This document shows, in pieces, positions 33,936 through 44,126 of a DNA stretch of 64,000 bases. The notes under the pieces are model-generated. The model had not been told where the DNA came from and made no database searches. It was given only the letters and a program-made list of their open reading frames with translations. The stretch is from Azonexus fungiphilus (GTDB lineage: Bacteria > Pseudomonadota > Gammaproteobacteria > Burkholderiales > Rhodocyclaceae). The position numbers and the translations under genes are program-made. The DNA is taken from contig NZ_RBXP01000018.1 of the NCBI RefSeq assembly GCF_003634965.1, positions 62,001-126,000 on the forward strand, written 5' to 3'. Positions within the stretch are counted from its first letter, which is position 1. Each line of letters starts with the position of its first letter.

Positions 33936-35006
33936 TCAGGCCAGGATCGTCCGCAGCGCCTCGCTCAGGGCGCGGCATTCGGCGTCGCTGCCGATGGTGA
34001 TGCGCAGGAACTGGTCGATGCGCGGCAGCTTGAAGTGGCGGACGATGATGTTGCGTTCGCGCAGCGCCCTGGCTAGTTCGCCGGCGTCGTGCCCGGGGTG
34101 GCGGGCGAAGATGAAGTTGGCGGCGGACGGCAGGACCTCGAAACCCAGGCCGCCCAGGTCGGCGCTGAGCGCCTCGCGGGTGGCGACGACCGCGGCGCAG
34201 CACTGCTGGAAATAGGCTTCGTCCTCGATCGCGGCGACGGCCCCGACGATCGCCAGGCGGTCGAGCGGGTAGGAGTTGAAACTGTTCTTGACCCGCTCCA
34301 GCGCCTCGATCAGGTCCGGATGGCCGACCGCGAAGCCGACCCGCAGCCCGGCCAGCGAGCGCGACTTGGACAGCGTGTGCACGACCAGCAGGTTGTCGTG
34401 GCGCTGGGTCAGCGGGATCGCGCTGGTGCCGCCGAAATCGACGTAGGCCTCGTCGACGAGCACCACCGAATCGGGGTTGGCGGCGACGATGCGTTCGATC
34501 GCGGCGAGCGGCAGCAGGCGGCCGGTCGGGGCGTTCGGGTTGGCGATCAGGATGCCGCCGTTGGCGACCCCGCAGTAGTCGGCCGGATTGATCGAGAAGT
34601 CGGCGGCGAGCGGCACGGCGACGTGGTCGACGCCGTAGAGTCCGCAGTACACCGGGTAGAAGCTGTAGGTGATGTCCGGGAAGAGGAGCGGTGCGTCGTG
34701 CTTGAGCAGCGCCTGGAAAGCGTGCGCCAGTACCTCGTCGGAACCGTTGCCGACGAAGACCTCGCGCGTCGTCACGCCGTGGCGCGCGGCGATCGCCTGC
34801 TTGAGCAGGTCGGCGTTGGGGTCCGGGTAGAGGCGCAGGCGGGCGCCGTCGTCGCCGAGTTCGGCGCGGATCGCCTCGACCACCCGCGGCGACGGCGGGC
34901 AGGGATGCTCGTTGGTATTGAGCTTGATCAGGTTGGCGATCTTGGGCTGTTCGCCCGGGACGTAGGGGGTGAGGTCGCGGGCGACCTGGCTCCAGAAGCG
35001 GCTCAT
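33936..35006 (-). CDS. hisC: Histidinol-phosphate aminotransferase HisC, inverted within the his cluster
   Basis: A 356-residue PLP-dependent class I/II aminotransferase that converts imidazole-acetol phosphate to histidinol phosphate. Seen are [62 protein letters not shown] and the PLP lysine in [16 protein letters not shown]. It lies on the minus strand while all other his genes are on the plus strand. In related betaproteobacteria hisC lies in the same direction between hisD and hisB, so this suggests a local inversion. It is divergent from hisB with a gap of 77 bases that must hold promoters for both. Confidence 0.95.
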   Translation of the reverse strand: MSRFWSQVARDLTPYVPGEQPKIANLIKLNTNEHPCPPSPRVVEAIRAELGDDGARLRLYPDPNADLLKQAIAARHGVTTREVFVGNGSDEVLAHAFQALLKHDAPLLFPDITYSFYPVYCGLYGVDHVAVPLAADFSINPADYCGVANGGILIANPNAPTGRLLPLAAIERIVAANPDSVVLVDEAYVDFGGTSAIPLTQRHDNLLVVHTLSKSRSLAGLRVGFAVGHPDLIEALERVKNSFNSYPLDRLAIVGAVAAIEDEAYFQQCCAAVVATREALSADLGGLGFEVLPSAANFIFARHPGHDAGELARALRERNIIVRHFKLPRIDQFLRITIGSDAECRALSEALRTILA

Positions 35007-35083
35007 CGGCTATTCACGGAAGGCGTAAAAATGAGGCGAAATGGTATCATGCCCCTCCGTTCCAACGATTTTTAGCCAAGTCC

Positions 35084-35671
35084 ATGCGGCAAGCCGAAGT
35101 CACTCGCAATACCCTGGAAACCCAGATCACCGTCAAGCTCAACCTCGATGGCAGCGGCCAGGGCAAGTTCGCCACCGGCGTTCCCTTCCTCGATCACATG
35201 CTCGACCAGATTGCCCGGCACGGCCTGATCGACCTCGACATCGACGCCAAGGGCGACCTGCACATCGACGCGCATCACACCGTCGAGGACATCGGCATCA
35301 CGCTCGGTCAGGCGCTGGCGAAGGCCTGGGGCGACAAGAAGGGACTGACCCGCTACGGCCACAGCTACGTGCCGCTCGACGAGGCGCTGTCGCGCGTCGT
35401 CATCGACCTGTCCGGCCGTCCCGGACTCGAGTTCAATGTCGATTTCGTGCGCGCCGCGATCGGTCAGTTCGACGTCGATCTGGTCTCCGAATTCTTCCAC
35501 GGTCTGGTCAATCACGCCGGCATGACGCTGCACATCGACAACCTGCGCGGCAAGAACGCGCACCACCAGGCCGAGACCGTGTTCAAGGCCTTCGGCCGGG
35601 CGCTGCGCATGGCGGTGACGCCGGATGCGCGGATGGCCGGCTGCATGCCGTCGACCAAGGGCACGCTGTGA
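35084..35671 (+). CDS. hisB: Imidazoleglycerol-phosphate dehydratase HisB
   Basis: A 195-residue monofunctional HisB. The Mn-binding motifs [40 protein letters not shown], and [21 protein letters not shown] are all there. Preceded by a weak ribosome site; a TATCAT at 35045-35050 may be part of its promoter, because the inverted hisC cuts it off from hisGD. It starts the hisBHAFIE run, and its stop overlaps the hisH start by one base (TGATG). Confidence 0.97.
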   Translation: MRQAEVTRNTLETQITVKLNLDGSGQGKFATGVPFLDHMLDQIARHGLIDLDIDAKGDLHIDAHHTVEDIGITLGQALAKAWGDKKGLTRYGHSYVPLDEALSRVVIDLSGRPGLEFNVDFVRAAIGQFDVDLVSEFFHGLVNHAGMTLHIDNLRGKNAHHQAETVFKAFGRALRMAVTPDARMAGCMPSTKGTL

Positions 35672-36312
35672 TGGCTGGCCGGACGATCGCCGTCATCGAC
35701 TACGGCATGGGCAATCTGCGCTCGGCCGCCAAGGCGGTCGAGCATGTTGCCGCAGGCGCCACCGTCGTCGTCACCGCCGATCCGGCAGTGGTTGCCGCCG
35801 CCGAGCGTGTCGTCTTCCCCGGCCAGGGGGCGATGCCCGACTGCATGCGCGAGCTCGATGCCCGCGGCCTGCGCGAGGCGGTGTTGCAGGCCGCCCGCGA
35901 GAAGCCCTTCCTCGGTATCTGCGTTGGCGAACAGATGTTGTTCGAGCGCAGCGAAGAAGGCGATGTCGCCGGCCTCGGCGTTTTCCCCGGCGTCGTCCGG
36001 CGTTTCCCGGAAGCCCGCATGGTCGGTGCCGACGGCCTGCGCCTGAAGGTGCCGCACATGGGCTGGAACGAGGTCCGCCAGCGGCCGCACGCGCTGTGGG
36101 CGGGGATCGCCGATGGCGCCCGCTTCTACTTCGTGCACAGCTACTGCGTGCAGGATATCGATCCGGCGCTGACCGCCGGCACCACCGACTACGGCCTGCC
36201 CTTTACCTGTGCGGTGGCGCGGGATAATATCTTCGCGGTCCAGTTCCACCCCGAGAAAAGCGCCCGCGACGGCCTGCAGCTCCTGAAGAATTTCGTCGAA
36301 TGGCGCCCGTGA
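35671..36312 (+). CDS. hisH: Imidazole glycerol phosphate synthase glutaminase subunit HisH
   Basis: A 213-residue class I glutamine amidotransferase: VIDYGMGNLRSAAKAVEHV at the start, nucleophile Cys in FLGICVGEQMLFE (about residue 86), and His/Glu in FAVQFHPEKS near the end. It supplies ammonia to HisF. The start ATG overlaps the hisB stop (TGATG), so translation is likely coupled; hisA follows after 38 bases. Confidence 0.97.
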   Translation: MAGRTIAVIDYGMGNLRSAAKAVEHVAAGATVVVTADPAVVAAAERVVFPGQGAMPDCMRELDARGLREAVLQAAREKPFLGICVGEQMLFERSEEGDVAGLGVFPGVVRRFPEARMVGADGLRLKVPHMGWNEVRQRPHALWAGIADGARFYFVHSYCVQDIDPALTAGTTDYGLPFTCAVARDNIFAVQFHPEKSARDGLQLLKNFVEWRP

Positions 36313-36350
36313 TTCGCGCCGGCCGAATTTTCCCTCTCCGTTGAATTCCC

Positions 36351-37091
36351 ATGCTGATCATCCCCGCAATCGACCTGAAGGACGGACAATGCGTCCGCCT
36401 CAAACAGGGCCTGATGGAACAGGCCACCGTCTTCTCCGAGAGCCCTGCCGAACAGGCGCGGCACTGGCTTGATCAGGGCGCCCGCCGGCTGCATCTGGTG
36501 GACCTCAACGGCGCCTTCGCCGGCAAGCCGAAGAACGCCGCGGCGATCAAGGCGATCCTGGCCGAAGTCGGCAGTGAAATCCCGGTCCAGCTCGGCGGCG
36601 GCATCCGCGACCTCGACACCATCGAGGCCTGCCTCGACGGCGGCCTTTCCTACGTGATCATCGGCACCGCGGCGGTCAAGAATCCCGGCTTCCTGCACGA
36701 CGCCTGCACCGCCTTCCCCGGTCACATCATCGTCGGCCTCGACGCCAAGGACGGCAAGGTGGCGACCGACGGCTGGTCGAAGCTGACCGGCCACGACGTC
36801 GTCGATCTCGGCAAGAAGTACGAGGACTACGGCGTCGAGTCGATCATCTACACCGACATCGGCCGCGACGGCATGCTCTCCGGCATCAACATCGAAGCCA
36901 CCGTGCGCCTGGCGCAGGCGCTGACGATTCCGGTGATCGCCTCGGGCGGCCTGTCCAACCTCGACGACATCCGCAATCTGTGCGCGGTCGAAGGCGAGGG
37001 CGTCGTCGGCACCATCGCCGGTCGCGCCGTCTATGACGGTTCGCTCGACTTCAAGGCGGCGCAGCAACTCGCCGACGAGCTGGGCGCCTGA
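36351..37091 (+). CDS. hisA: ProFAR isomerase HisA
   Basis: A 246-residue (beta/alpha)8 barrel enzyme. [20 protein letters not shown] with the catalytic Asp at position 8, the phosphate-binding VQLGGGIRD, the second catalytic Asp in [14 protein letters not shown] (about residue 130) and [16 protein letters not shown] are all typical. It opens the ribose ring in histidine synthesis. The stop overlaps hisF by one base. Confidence 0.97.
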   Translation: MLIIPAIDLKDGQCVRLKQGLMEQATVFSESPAEQARHWLDQGARRLHLVDLNGAFAGKPKNAAAIKAILAEVGSEIPVQLGGGIRDLDTIEACLDGGLSYVIIGTAAVKNPGFLHDACTAFPGHIIVGLDAKDGKVATDGWSKLTGHDVVDLGKKYEDYGVESIIYTDIGRDGMLSGINIEATVRLAQALTIPVIASGGLSNLDDIRNLCAVEGEGVVGTIAGRAVYDGSLDFKAAQQLADELGA

Positions 37092-37849
37092 TGCTCGCCA
37101 AGCGCATCATTCCCTGCCTCGACGTCACCGCTGGCCGCGTCGTCAAGGGCACCAACTTCGTCGGCCTGCGCGACGCCGGCGACCCGATCGAGATCGCCCG
37201 CCGCTACAACGAGCAGGGCGCCGACGAAGTCACCTTCCTCGACATCACCGCTTCCAGCGACCAGCGCGACATCATCCTGCACATCGTCGAAGCCTGCGCC
37301 GAGCAGGTCTTCATCCCGCTGACCGTCGGCGGTGGCGTGCGCAAGGTGGAAGACGTGCGTCGCCTGCTCAACGCTGGCGCCGACAAGGTGTCGATGAATA
37401 CCGCCGCGGTGCAGAACCCGGACCTGGTCTTCGATGCCTCGAGCAAGGTCGGCTCGCAGTGCATCGTCGTCGCCATCGACGCCAAGCAGACCGCGCCGGG
37501 GCAGTGGCATGTGTTCACCCACGGCGGTCGCAACGATACCGGGATGTCGGCGGTTGAATGGGCGAAAAAGGTGGAAATGCTCGGCGCCGGCGAGATCCTG
37601 CTGACCAGCATGGACCGTGACGGCACCAAGAACGGTTTCGACCTGGCGCTGACCCGCGCCGTCTCGGATGCGGTGAAGATTCCGGTGATCGCCTCGGGCG
37701 GCGTCGGCAACCTGCAGCATCTCGCCGACGGGGTCAGCGAAGGCCGTGCCGACGCGGTGCTCGCCGCCTCCATCTTCCACTTCGGTGAATACACCGTGCG
37801 CCAGGCCAAGGAATACATGGCGGCACGCGGCATCGAAGTCCGTCTCTGA
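37091..37849 (+). CDS. hisF: Imidazole glycerol phosphate synthase cyclase subunit HisF
   Basis: A 252-residue (beta/alpha)8 barrel. [28 protein letters not shown] with catalytic Asp11, [40 protein letters not shown] with the second Asp (about residue 130 in the usual numbering) and [13 protein letters not shown] are visible. It takes ammonia from HisH and makes imidazole glycerol phosphate and AICAR. Its stop TGA is the first triplet of an inverted copy of the dispersed element that reaches to the hisI start. Confidence 0.97.
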   Translation: MLAKRIIPCLDVTAGRVVKGTNFVGLRDAGDPIEIARRYNEQGADEVTFLDITASSDQRDIILHIVEACAEQVFIPLTVGGGVRKVEDVRRLLNAGADKVSMNTAAVQNPDLVFDASSKVGSQCIVVAIDAKQTAPGQWHVFTHGGRNDTGMSAVEWAKKVEMLGAGEILLTSMDRDGTKNGFDLALTRAVSDAVKIPVIASGGVGNLQHLADGVSEGRADAVLAASIFHFGEYTVRQAKEYMAARGIEVRL

Positions 37850-37879
37850 CGGTCGACTGCCCGGAAAAGCGAAAAATGG
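37847..37879 (-). repeat. Dispersed GTCGAC/T-block element, exactly between hisF stop and hisI start
   Basis: On the plus strand TGACGGTCGACTG is followed by CCCGG and AAAAGCGAAAAATGG. The first triplet is the hisF stop, and the final ATG is the hisI start, so the element makes up the whole 26-base spacer. Orientation is inverse to the copies at 32799 and 33901. Confidence 0.7.
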
Positions 37880-38274
37880 CCGATCTCGACAACGCGCTGC
37901 CCTGGCTCGACGCCCTCAAGTGGGACGCCGACGGGATGATTCCGGCGATCGCCCAGGATGAAGCCGGGCGCATCGTCATGTTCGCCTGGATGAACCGCGA
38001 ATCGCTGCTGGAAACGGTGCGCTGCGGCAACGCGGTATACTGGTCGCGTTCGCGCCGGCGCCTGTGGCGCAAGGGCGAGGAGTCCGGGCACTGGCAGCGG
38101 ATCCGCTCGATCCGCACCGACTGCGACGGCGACGTGCTCCTGCTCGAGGTCGAGCAGGTCGGCGGCATTGCCTGCCACACCGGCCGCGAAAGCTGTTTTT
38201 TCAACGAGTTGCAAGGGGAACGCTGGGTTCCCGTCGATCCGGTTCTGAAAGACCCGAAGGACATCTACCAATGA
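37876..38274 (+). CDS. hisI: Phosphoribosyl-AMP cyclohydrolase HisI
   Basis: A 132-residue zinc/magnesium enzyme: [57 protein letters not shown] (with metal-binding Cys and Asp), and [14 protein letters not shown]. It opens the adenine ring of PR-AMP. It is separate from HisE, as in most betaproteobacteria. The ATG is part of the element at 37847; the end overlaps hisE by ATGA. Confidence 0.97.
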   Translation: MADLDNALPWLDALKWDADGMIPAIAQDEAGRIVMFAWMNRESLLETVRCGNAVYWSRSRRRLWRKGEESGHWQRIRSIRTDCDGDVLLLEVEQVGGIACHTGRESCFFNELQGERWVPVDPVLKDPKDIYQ

Positions 38275-38600
38275 GCACGCACGACATCCTGCACCGCCTG
38301 TCCGATACCCTGGCCTCGCGCCGCCACGCCGATCCGGAGAAATCCTACACGGCCAAGCTGTTCTCGGAAGGCCCGGACTCGATCCTCAAGAAGATCGGCG
38401 AGGAATGCGCCGAGCTGATCATGGCCGGCAAGGACGGCAAGCGCCTCAACATCGTCCGCGAATCGACCGATGTCGTCTATCACATCCTCGTCCTGCTCGC
38501 CTTCTACGGCCTGTCGATCGAGGACGTGTCCCAGGAAATGCGCCGTCGCGAAGGCATTTCCGGCATCGACGAGAAGGCCTCGCGGAGCGCCGGCAAGTGA
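38271..38600 (+). CDS. hisE: Phosphoribosyl-ATP pyrophosphatase HisE
   Basis: A 109-residue all-helical pyrophosphatase of the MazG-like superfamily: [31 protein letters not shown] with the metal-binding E-EE pattern, and [23 protein letters not shown] with the second acidic motif. It cuts pyrophosphate from PR-ATP, before HisI acts. The last his gene in the run; its stop overlaps the GTG start of the HIT gene. Confidence 0.96.
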   Translation: MSTHDILHRLSDTLASRRHADPEKSYTAKLFSEGPDSILKKIGEECAELIMAGKDGKRLNIVRESTDVVYHILVLLAFYGLSIEDVSQEMRRREGISGIDEKASRSAGK

Positions 38601-38947
38601 GCGACTGCCTGTTCTGCAAGATCGTCGCCGGGCAGATTCCGGCGCAGAAGGTCTACGAGGACGAGCTGGTGCTCGCCTTCCGCGACATTCATCCGCAGCG
38701 GCCGGTTCATATTCTCGTCATCCCGAAGAAGCACATTACCTCGCTGGCCACGGCGGCGGCAGACGACGCCGGGGTGCTCGGCCGGATGCTGGTCAAGGCC
38801 AACGAAATCGCGGTCGCCGAAGGCAGTCCCGGCGGCTTCCGTGTCATCATCAACACCGGCGAGATCGGGCAGCAGGAAGTGCCCCATCTGCACATGCACA
38901 TCGTGGGCGGACCGCAACCGGTCGGCCCGATGCTCAAGCGAATCTAG
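38597..38947 (+). CDS. HIT-family nucleotide hydrolase (HinT-like)
   Basis: A 116-residue histidine-triad protein. [35 protein letters not shown] and the triad HLHMHIVGG (near residues 98-106) identify the HinT branch, which cleaves adenosine phosphoramidates and acyl-adenylates. The start is GTG at 38597 overlapping the hisE stop. Location between hisE and tatA is conserved in betaproteobacteria. Confidence 0.95.
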   Translation: MSDCLFCKIVAGQIPAQKVYEDELVLAFRDIHPQRPVHILVIPKKHITSLATAAADDAGVLGRMLVKANEIAVAEGSPGGFRVIINTGEIGQQEVPHLHMHIVGGPQPVGPMLKRI

Positions 38948-38958
38948 GAGACATCATC

Positions 38959-39189
38959 ATGGGTAGTTTTTCCATCTGGCACTGGCTGATCGTTCTGGTC
39001 ATCGTCATGCTCGTTTTCGGCACCAAGAAGCTGCGCAACGTCGGCCAGGACCTCGGCGGCGCGGTCAAGGGCTTCAAGGACGGCATGAAGGAAGCCAACG
39101 CCGACAAGCCGGCCGACGCTGCCCAGCCGACGCAGCAGGTGAGCGGCGAGACGATCGACGTCGAGGTCAAGGAAAAGACCAAGTCCTGA
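38959..39189 (+). CDS. tatA: Twin-arginine translocase pore subunit TatA
   Basis: A 76-residue protein with an N-terminal helix ([17 protein letters not shown]), the FGTKKLRN hinge, an amphipathic helix ([19 protein letters not shown]) and a charged tail. TatA oligomers form the passage for folded proteins with twin-arginine signals. A TAGGAG ribosome site precedes it. It is first of tatABC. Confidence 0.96.
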   Translation: MGSFSIWHWLIVLVIVMLVFGTKKLRNVGQDLGGAVKGFKDGMKEANADKPADAAQPTQQVSGETIDVEVKEKTKS

Positions 39190-39194
39190 CCTTC

Positions 39195-39217
39195 CGGGCG
39201 GGTTTTCCGCCCGCCCG
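39195..39217. other. Hairpin between tatA and tatB
   Basis: An 8-bp inverted repeat CGGGCGGG / CCCGCCCG with a seven-base loop lies right after the tatA stop. No T-run follows, so it is not a classical terminator; it may slow decay of tatA mRNA, which is needed in excess of tatBC. Confidence 0.5.
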
Positions 39218-39232
39218 TTCCCGGTAATTTTC

Positions 39233-39631
39233 ATGTTCGACATCGGCTTTTCCGAATTGATGGTGATCGGCGTCGTCGCGCTGCTGGTCATCGGTCCCGA
39301 GCGCCTGCCCAAGGTGGCGCGGACGCTCGGCCACCTGCTCGGGCGCGCCCAGCGCTATGTGAACGACGTCAAGTCGGACATCAACCGCGAGATGCAGCTC
39401 GACGAGTTGCGCAAGCTGCAGTCGCAGGTCAGCGACTCGGCCCGTTCGCTCGAGGATTCGGTGCGCAAGGAATACGACGCGGTGCGTAGCGGCGTGTCCA
39501 CGCCGGTCCAGGCCGCCGTCGCCGATCTCGAGGCGACTGCCCGCCAGCTCGAGCAGGATGCCGCCGCCCCGCCGCCGGCCGTCGACACCGCCGCGCCGTC
39601 CCATCCCGACAAGCCGGTCAGCAACGCATGA
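39233..39631 (+). CDS. tatB: Twin-arginine translocase subunit TatB
   Basis: A 132-residue protein: MFDIGFSELMVIGVVALLVIGPERLPKVARTLG is the canonical TatB N-terminus with membrane helix and conserved Glu, followed by a long amphipathic helix (AQRYVNDVKSDINREMQLDEL) and a Pro/Ala-rich tail. With TatC it forms the signal-peptide receptor. ATGA overlap with tatC. Confidence 0.96.
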   Translation: MFDIGFSELMVIGVVALLVIGPERLPKVARTLGHLLGRAQRYVNDVKSDINREMQLDELRKLQSQVSDSARSLEDSVRKEYDAVRSGVSTPVQAAVADLEATARQLEQDAAAPPPAVDTAAPSHPDKPVSNA

Positions 39632-40476
39632 GCGAATCCCTGCAGGAAGACTCCTTCATCTCCCATCTGGTCGAGCTGCGCGATCGCGTCTTGCGCAGCC
39701 TGATCGCGATTGCCGTCGTCTTCGGCGCGCTGGCCATCTATCCCGGTCCCGGCGCGATCTACGACATCCTGGCGGCGCCGTTGACGGCCGCCTTGCCCGA
39801 AGGGACGAAAATGGTCGCGATCGGCGTCATCACGCCGTTCATGGTGCCGCTCAAGGTGACCGCCATGGTCGCCTTCGTGCTCGCCCTGCCTTATGTGCTT
39901 TTCCAGGCCTGGGCGTTCGTCGCGCCCGGGCTGTATGCGCATGAACGCCGCCTGGGCGTGCCGCTGATCATTTCGAGCACGGTGCTGTTCCTGCTCGGGA
40001 TGGCCTTCTGCTACTTCTTCGTCTTCGGCCAGGTCTTTCATTTCATCGCCAGTTTTGCGCCGAAGAGCATCACCCCGGCGCCGGACATCGAGGCTTACCT
40101 GTCCTTCGTGATGACGATGTTCATGGCCTTCGGCCTGTCCTTCGAGGTGCCGGTGGCGCTCGTCGTCATGGTCAAGCTCGGTGTCGTCCAGGTCGCCAAG
40201 CTGCGCGAGTGGCGTTCCTATTTCATCGTCGGCGCCTTCGTCGTCGCCGCCGTGGTCACGCCGCCGGATGTCGTCTCGCAGCTGGCGCTGGCGATCCCGA
40301 TGTGCCTGCTCTACGAGCTCGGCATCCTGGCTGCCAGCCTGGTCACGCGCAGCCCGACGCGGGCCGAGGTCGACGCTGCCACGGTCGACGCCGCCCAGAC
40401 GGCAAAAACCGGCGCCGAGATGGACGCCGAACTGGACCGCGCCGAGGCCGAATTCCGCAAGCTCGACGGCAACTGA
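39628..40476 (+). CDS. tatC: Twin-arginine translocase subunit TatC
   Basis: A 282-residue protein with six membrane helices. FISHLVELRDRVLRSLIAI, APLTAALPEG, AFVLALPYVLFQAWAFVAPGLYAHERR, SFEVPVALVVMVKLGVV and VAAVVTPPDVVSQLALAIPMCLLYELGI are all typical. It binds the twin-arginine motif. The C-terminal tail after the last helix is long and acidic (about 40 residues) compared with E. coli. It converges with the amidotransferase gene, 7 bases away. Confidence 0.96.
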   Translation: MSESLQEDSFISHLVELRDRVLRSLIAIAVVFGALAIYPGPGAIYDILAAPLTAALPEGTKMVAIGVITPFMVPLKVTAMVAFVLALPYVLFQAWAFVAPGLYAHERRLGVPLIISSTVLFLLGMAFCYFFVFGQVFHFIASFAPKSITPAPDIEAYLSFVMTMFMAFGLSFEVPVALVVMVKLGVVQVAKLREWRSYFIVGAFVVAAVVTPPDVVSQLALAIPMCLLYELGILAASLVTRSPTRAEVDAATVDAAQTAKTGAEMDAELDRAEAEFRKLDGN

Positions 40477-40483
40477 GGCCGGC

Positions 40484-41290
40484 TCAGGCCGGCTGACGCG
40501 CCGGTCCCGGCCGAGTCGGCCGCTGCGCGAGCGCGGCCCCGTCGGCGAAGCGCCACAGGCTGCCGGCCGGCATCGTCGTCCAGGTCTCGTTGTCGGTCAG
40601 CGGCAGCGTCGCGATCACGGCGACGCGATCGTTCTCGGTCGTCACCTCGCGGAAATCGACGGTCAGGTCCTGGTCCTTCAGGTGCGCCTCGGCGAAAGGC
40701 GCCTGGCGGACGATGTAGCTCAGCCGCGTCGAGGCGTGGGCGAACAGGCAGTCGCCGTTCGAGAGCAGGAAATTGAATTCGCCGTGCTCGGCAATCGACA
40801 GGGTCAGTGCGTGCAGGACGTCGAACAGCTCGGCATCGTCCGGCCGGCGGTCGCCGAAGCGCTGGCGCAATGATTGCAGCAGCCAGCAGAAAGCGCGTTC
40901 GCTGTCGGTGTTGCCGACCGGCACGAAGCTGCCGTCGAGCGCCGGGGCGAAGTCGATCAGGTTGCCGTTGTGGGCGAAGATCCAGTAGCGGCCCCACAGC
41001 TCGCGCATGAACGGGTGCGTGTTCTCGAGCCGGACCGAGCCCTGGGTCGCCTTGCGGATATGCGCGATGACGTTCATCGAGCGGATCGGATAGCGGCTGA
41101 CCAGTTCCGCCACCGGCGAGCTGGCCGAGGGCTGCGGGTCGAGGAAGACGCGGCAGCCGCGATCCTCGAAGAAGGCGATGCCCCAGCCGTCGGAATGGAC
41201 GTCGGTGGCGCCGCCGCGGGCCTGGAAGCCGGAAAACGAAAAACAGATGTCGGTCGGCACGTTGCAGTTCATGCCGAGCAGCTGGCACAT
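40484..41290 (-). CDS. Class II glutamine amidotransferase (YafJ/EgtC-like)
   Basis: A 268-residue Ntn-hydrolase with catalytic Cys at position 2 (MCQLLGMNCNVPTDICFSF). Also RGGATDVHSDGWGIAFFED (conserved GW), HIRKATQGSVRLENTHPF and FAHNGNL are typical of the class II amidotransferase domain (YafJ, EgtC). It has no partner synthase domain, so the substrate that receives ammonia is unknown, or it may act as a gamma-glutamyl hydrolase as EgtC does. It lies 6 bases downstream of the DegS-like protease gene in the same direction. Confidence 0.9.
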   Translation of the reverse strand: MCQLLGMNCNVPTDICFSFSGFQARGGATDVHSDGWGIAFFEDRGCRVFLDPQPSASSPVAELVSRYPIRSMNVIAHIRKATQGSVRLENTHPFMRELWGRYWIFAHNGNLIDFAPALDGSFVPVGNTDSERAFCWLLQSLRQRFGDRRPDDAELFDVLHALTLSIAEHGEFNFLLSNGDCLFAHASTRLSYIVRQAPFAEAHLKDQDLTVDFREVTTENDRVAVIATLPLTDNETWTTMPAGSLWRFADGAALAQRPTRPGPARQPA

Positions 41291-41296
41291 GGCGGC

Positions 41297-42445
<1,149 letters not shown>

Positions 42446-42459
42446 GAGTGTCCGTGACG

Positions 42460-43206
42460 ATGAAACTGGAAGAATTGACGCTGTATCTCGACGATCTGCT
42501 GCAGACCGGCAAGTTCCGGGATTATTGCCCAAACGGTCTGCAAGTGGAAGGACGCGGCGAGGTCGGCCGGATCGTCGCCGGCGTCACCGCCAGCCAGAAA
42601 TTGCTCGATCTGGCGGTCGACCGTCAGGCCGACGCGATTCTCGTGCACCACGGCTATTTCTGGAAAGGCGAGGACGGCCGCGTCACCGGCATGCGCCGCA
42701 AGCGCCTGGCGACCCTGCTCGGCAACGGGATCAGCCTGCTCGCCTACCATCTGCCGCTCGACGCCCATCCCGAACTGGGCAACAACGCCCAACTGGCGGC
42801 GCTGTGCGGCTGGTTGCCGGAAGGCCGTTTCGGCGAGCAGGAGATCGGCTGGTACGGTCGTCTGCCGGGGCCGTCGACGTTCGGCGAAGTGGTCGCCGGG
42901 CTGTCCCGGACGCTGGCCCGGCCGCCGCTGGCGATCGGCGATCCGGCCCGGCCGGTGCGGCGCCTCGCCTGGTGCAGCGGCGGCGCCCAGGGCTACTTCG
43001 AGCAGGCGATCGGGCTCGGCGTCGATCTTTATGTTTCCGGGGAGATCTCGGAGCAGACCGTGCATCTGGCCGAGGAGAGCGGCGTCGCCTACGTGGCTGC
43101 TGGCCACCATGCGACCGAGCGCTACGGCGTCAGGGCGCTGGCCGCGCACCTGGCGGCGCGCCATGGCCTCGACTGCCAGTTCATCGATCTCGATAACCCG
43201 GTCTGA
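42460..43206 (+). CDS. Nif3-like dinuclear metal-centre protein (GTP cyclohydrolase 1 type 2 family)
   Basis: A 248-residue protein of the Nif3/YbgI family: [24 protein letters not shown], the metal-binding [11 protein letters not shown] (two His), [17 protein letters not shown], and [36 protein letters not shown] with further His/Glu ligands. It forms toroidal hexamers with two metal ions; function is still debated. An upstream in-frame GTG at 42448 is possible, but [14 protein letters not shown] at 42460 is the usual beginning. Tail-to-tail overlap of 26 bases with the next gene. Confidence 0.93.
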   Translation: MKLEELTLYLDDLLQTGKFRDYCPNGLQVEGRGEVGRIVAGVTASQKLLDLAVDRQADAILVHHGYFWKGEDGRVTGMRRKRLATLLGNGISLLAYHLPLDAHPELGNNAQLAALCGWLPEGRFGEQEIGWYGRLPGPSTFGEVVAGLSRTLARPPLAIGDPARPVRRLAWCSGGAQGYFEQAIGLGVDLYVSGEISEQTVHLAEESGVAYVAAGHHATERYGVRALAAHLAARHGLDCQFIDLDNPV

Positions 43207-44050
43207 CCCGCTGGCTCAGCCACTGCAGGCCGACGGCGCTGAGCACGCCGCCGAGCAGCGTGCCGAAGATCAGTTCCAGCCATTGCCGCCAGATCGCCGT
43301 TTCGCGCGTGGCTAGCGGTCCGGCCGCCGGCGCTTCCTGGATCGCCTGGGCAATCTGCAGTTCCTGGCGCAGCGTTTGTGCCTCCTGCCGCAAGGCCAGT
43401 GCCCCGTCGAGTTTCTGCAGGCTCTCGTTGAGCCGGGCCAGGCTGGTTTCCATGCGCAGCAGGCGGGCTTCGGTTTCGTCGCTGAGCGCCGGTGGCAGCG
43501 GCTCGGCGAAGCTCAGCGAGGTGCTCAGGAGCAGGCGGTCGCCGCGGGCCGGCGGCGCTTTTGCCGGGCTGCGGGCGAGCTGGCTGGCCGGTTTTTGTGG
43601 CTGCACCGACTCGCGTCGCGTCGTCGGGCGCGGCTCGCGCGAGGGCTGGCTGTCGCTCGGCGCCAGCGCGGCGTGTTCGATGCGGCTGTCCGGTGGCAGC
43701 GGCATCAGGGCGTAATCGCGGACCAGTTCGGCGCCGCAGCCGGCGCGCAGGCGCAGCGTCGCCAGCGGTTCGTGCAGCGGCGTCGTTGTGGTCAGGCTGA
43801 GGTAGTGGCGCTTGCCCTGGCGCAGCAACTGGATGCGGGCCTTGGTGATCACCGGCAGTTCGGCGTTGCCGATGCGTTCCAGGCTGAAGCAGGGGGCGGC
43901 GAGCTTTTCATCGCCGCTGGCGAGGAGGGTGATCTCGGCGCGCAGCGGTTCGCCGATGCGCGAGAGCATGCTCAACTCGCCGAGACCTGCGGCGCGAGCA
44001 GGCAGCGGCGACAGGAGCAGGCAGAGCAGGAGCGGCAGGCTGGGCTTCAT
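43181..44050 (-). CDS. FimV N-terminal domain protein with C-terminal membrane helix
   Basis: A 289-residue protein with a signal peptide ([16 protein letters not shown], cut near residue 20) followed by the FimV N-terminal motif ([25 protein letters not shown]), a short beta domain (to about 120), a Pro/Ser/Arg-rich linker, a helical coiled segment ([25 protein letters not shown]) and a membrane helix near the end ([20 protein letters not shown]). FimV organises polar pili and binds peptidoglycan with LysM; here no LysM nor TPR is seen, so it is a short, FimV-related protein. Its 3' end overlaps the Nif3 gene by 26 bases on the opposite strand. Confidence 0.82.
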   Translation of the reverse strand: MKPSLPLLLCLLLSPLPARAAGLGELSMLSRIGEPLRAEITLLASGDEKLAAPCFSLERIGNAELPVITKARIQLLRQGKRHYLSLTTTTPLHEPLATLRLRAGCGAELVRDYALMPLPPDSRIEHAALAPSDSQPSREPRPTTRRESVQPQKPASQLARSPAKAPPARGDRLLLSTSLSFAEPLPPALSDETEARLLRMETSLARLNESLQKLDGALALRQEAQTLRQELQIAQAIQEAPAAGPLATRETAIWRQWLELIFGTLLGGVLSAVGLQWLSQRVRPGYRDR

Positions 44051-44126
44051 CGGGCGAATGGGCTAACATGGCGAGGTGCGATGCGCGCAGTATTGCATAT
44101 TCCCCGAAAAATTCCATCGTCATCGA

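Noticed and set aside
39195..39217. Terminator between tatA and tatB
   Set aside because: The stem is strong but no U-run follows, and tatB and tatC need the same transcript; listed as a hairpin only.
42598..42628. GCGGTCGACCGTCAGG inside the Nif3-like gene, possible further copy of the dispersed element
   Set aside because: The GTCGACCGT core is present but no clear T-block. In GC-rich coding DNA Val-Asp-Arg codons can give this core by chance.
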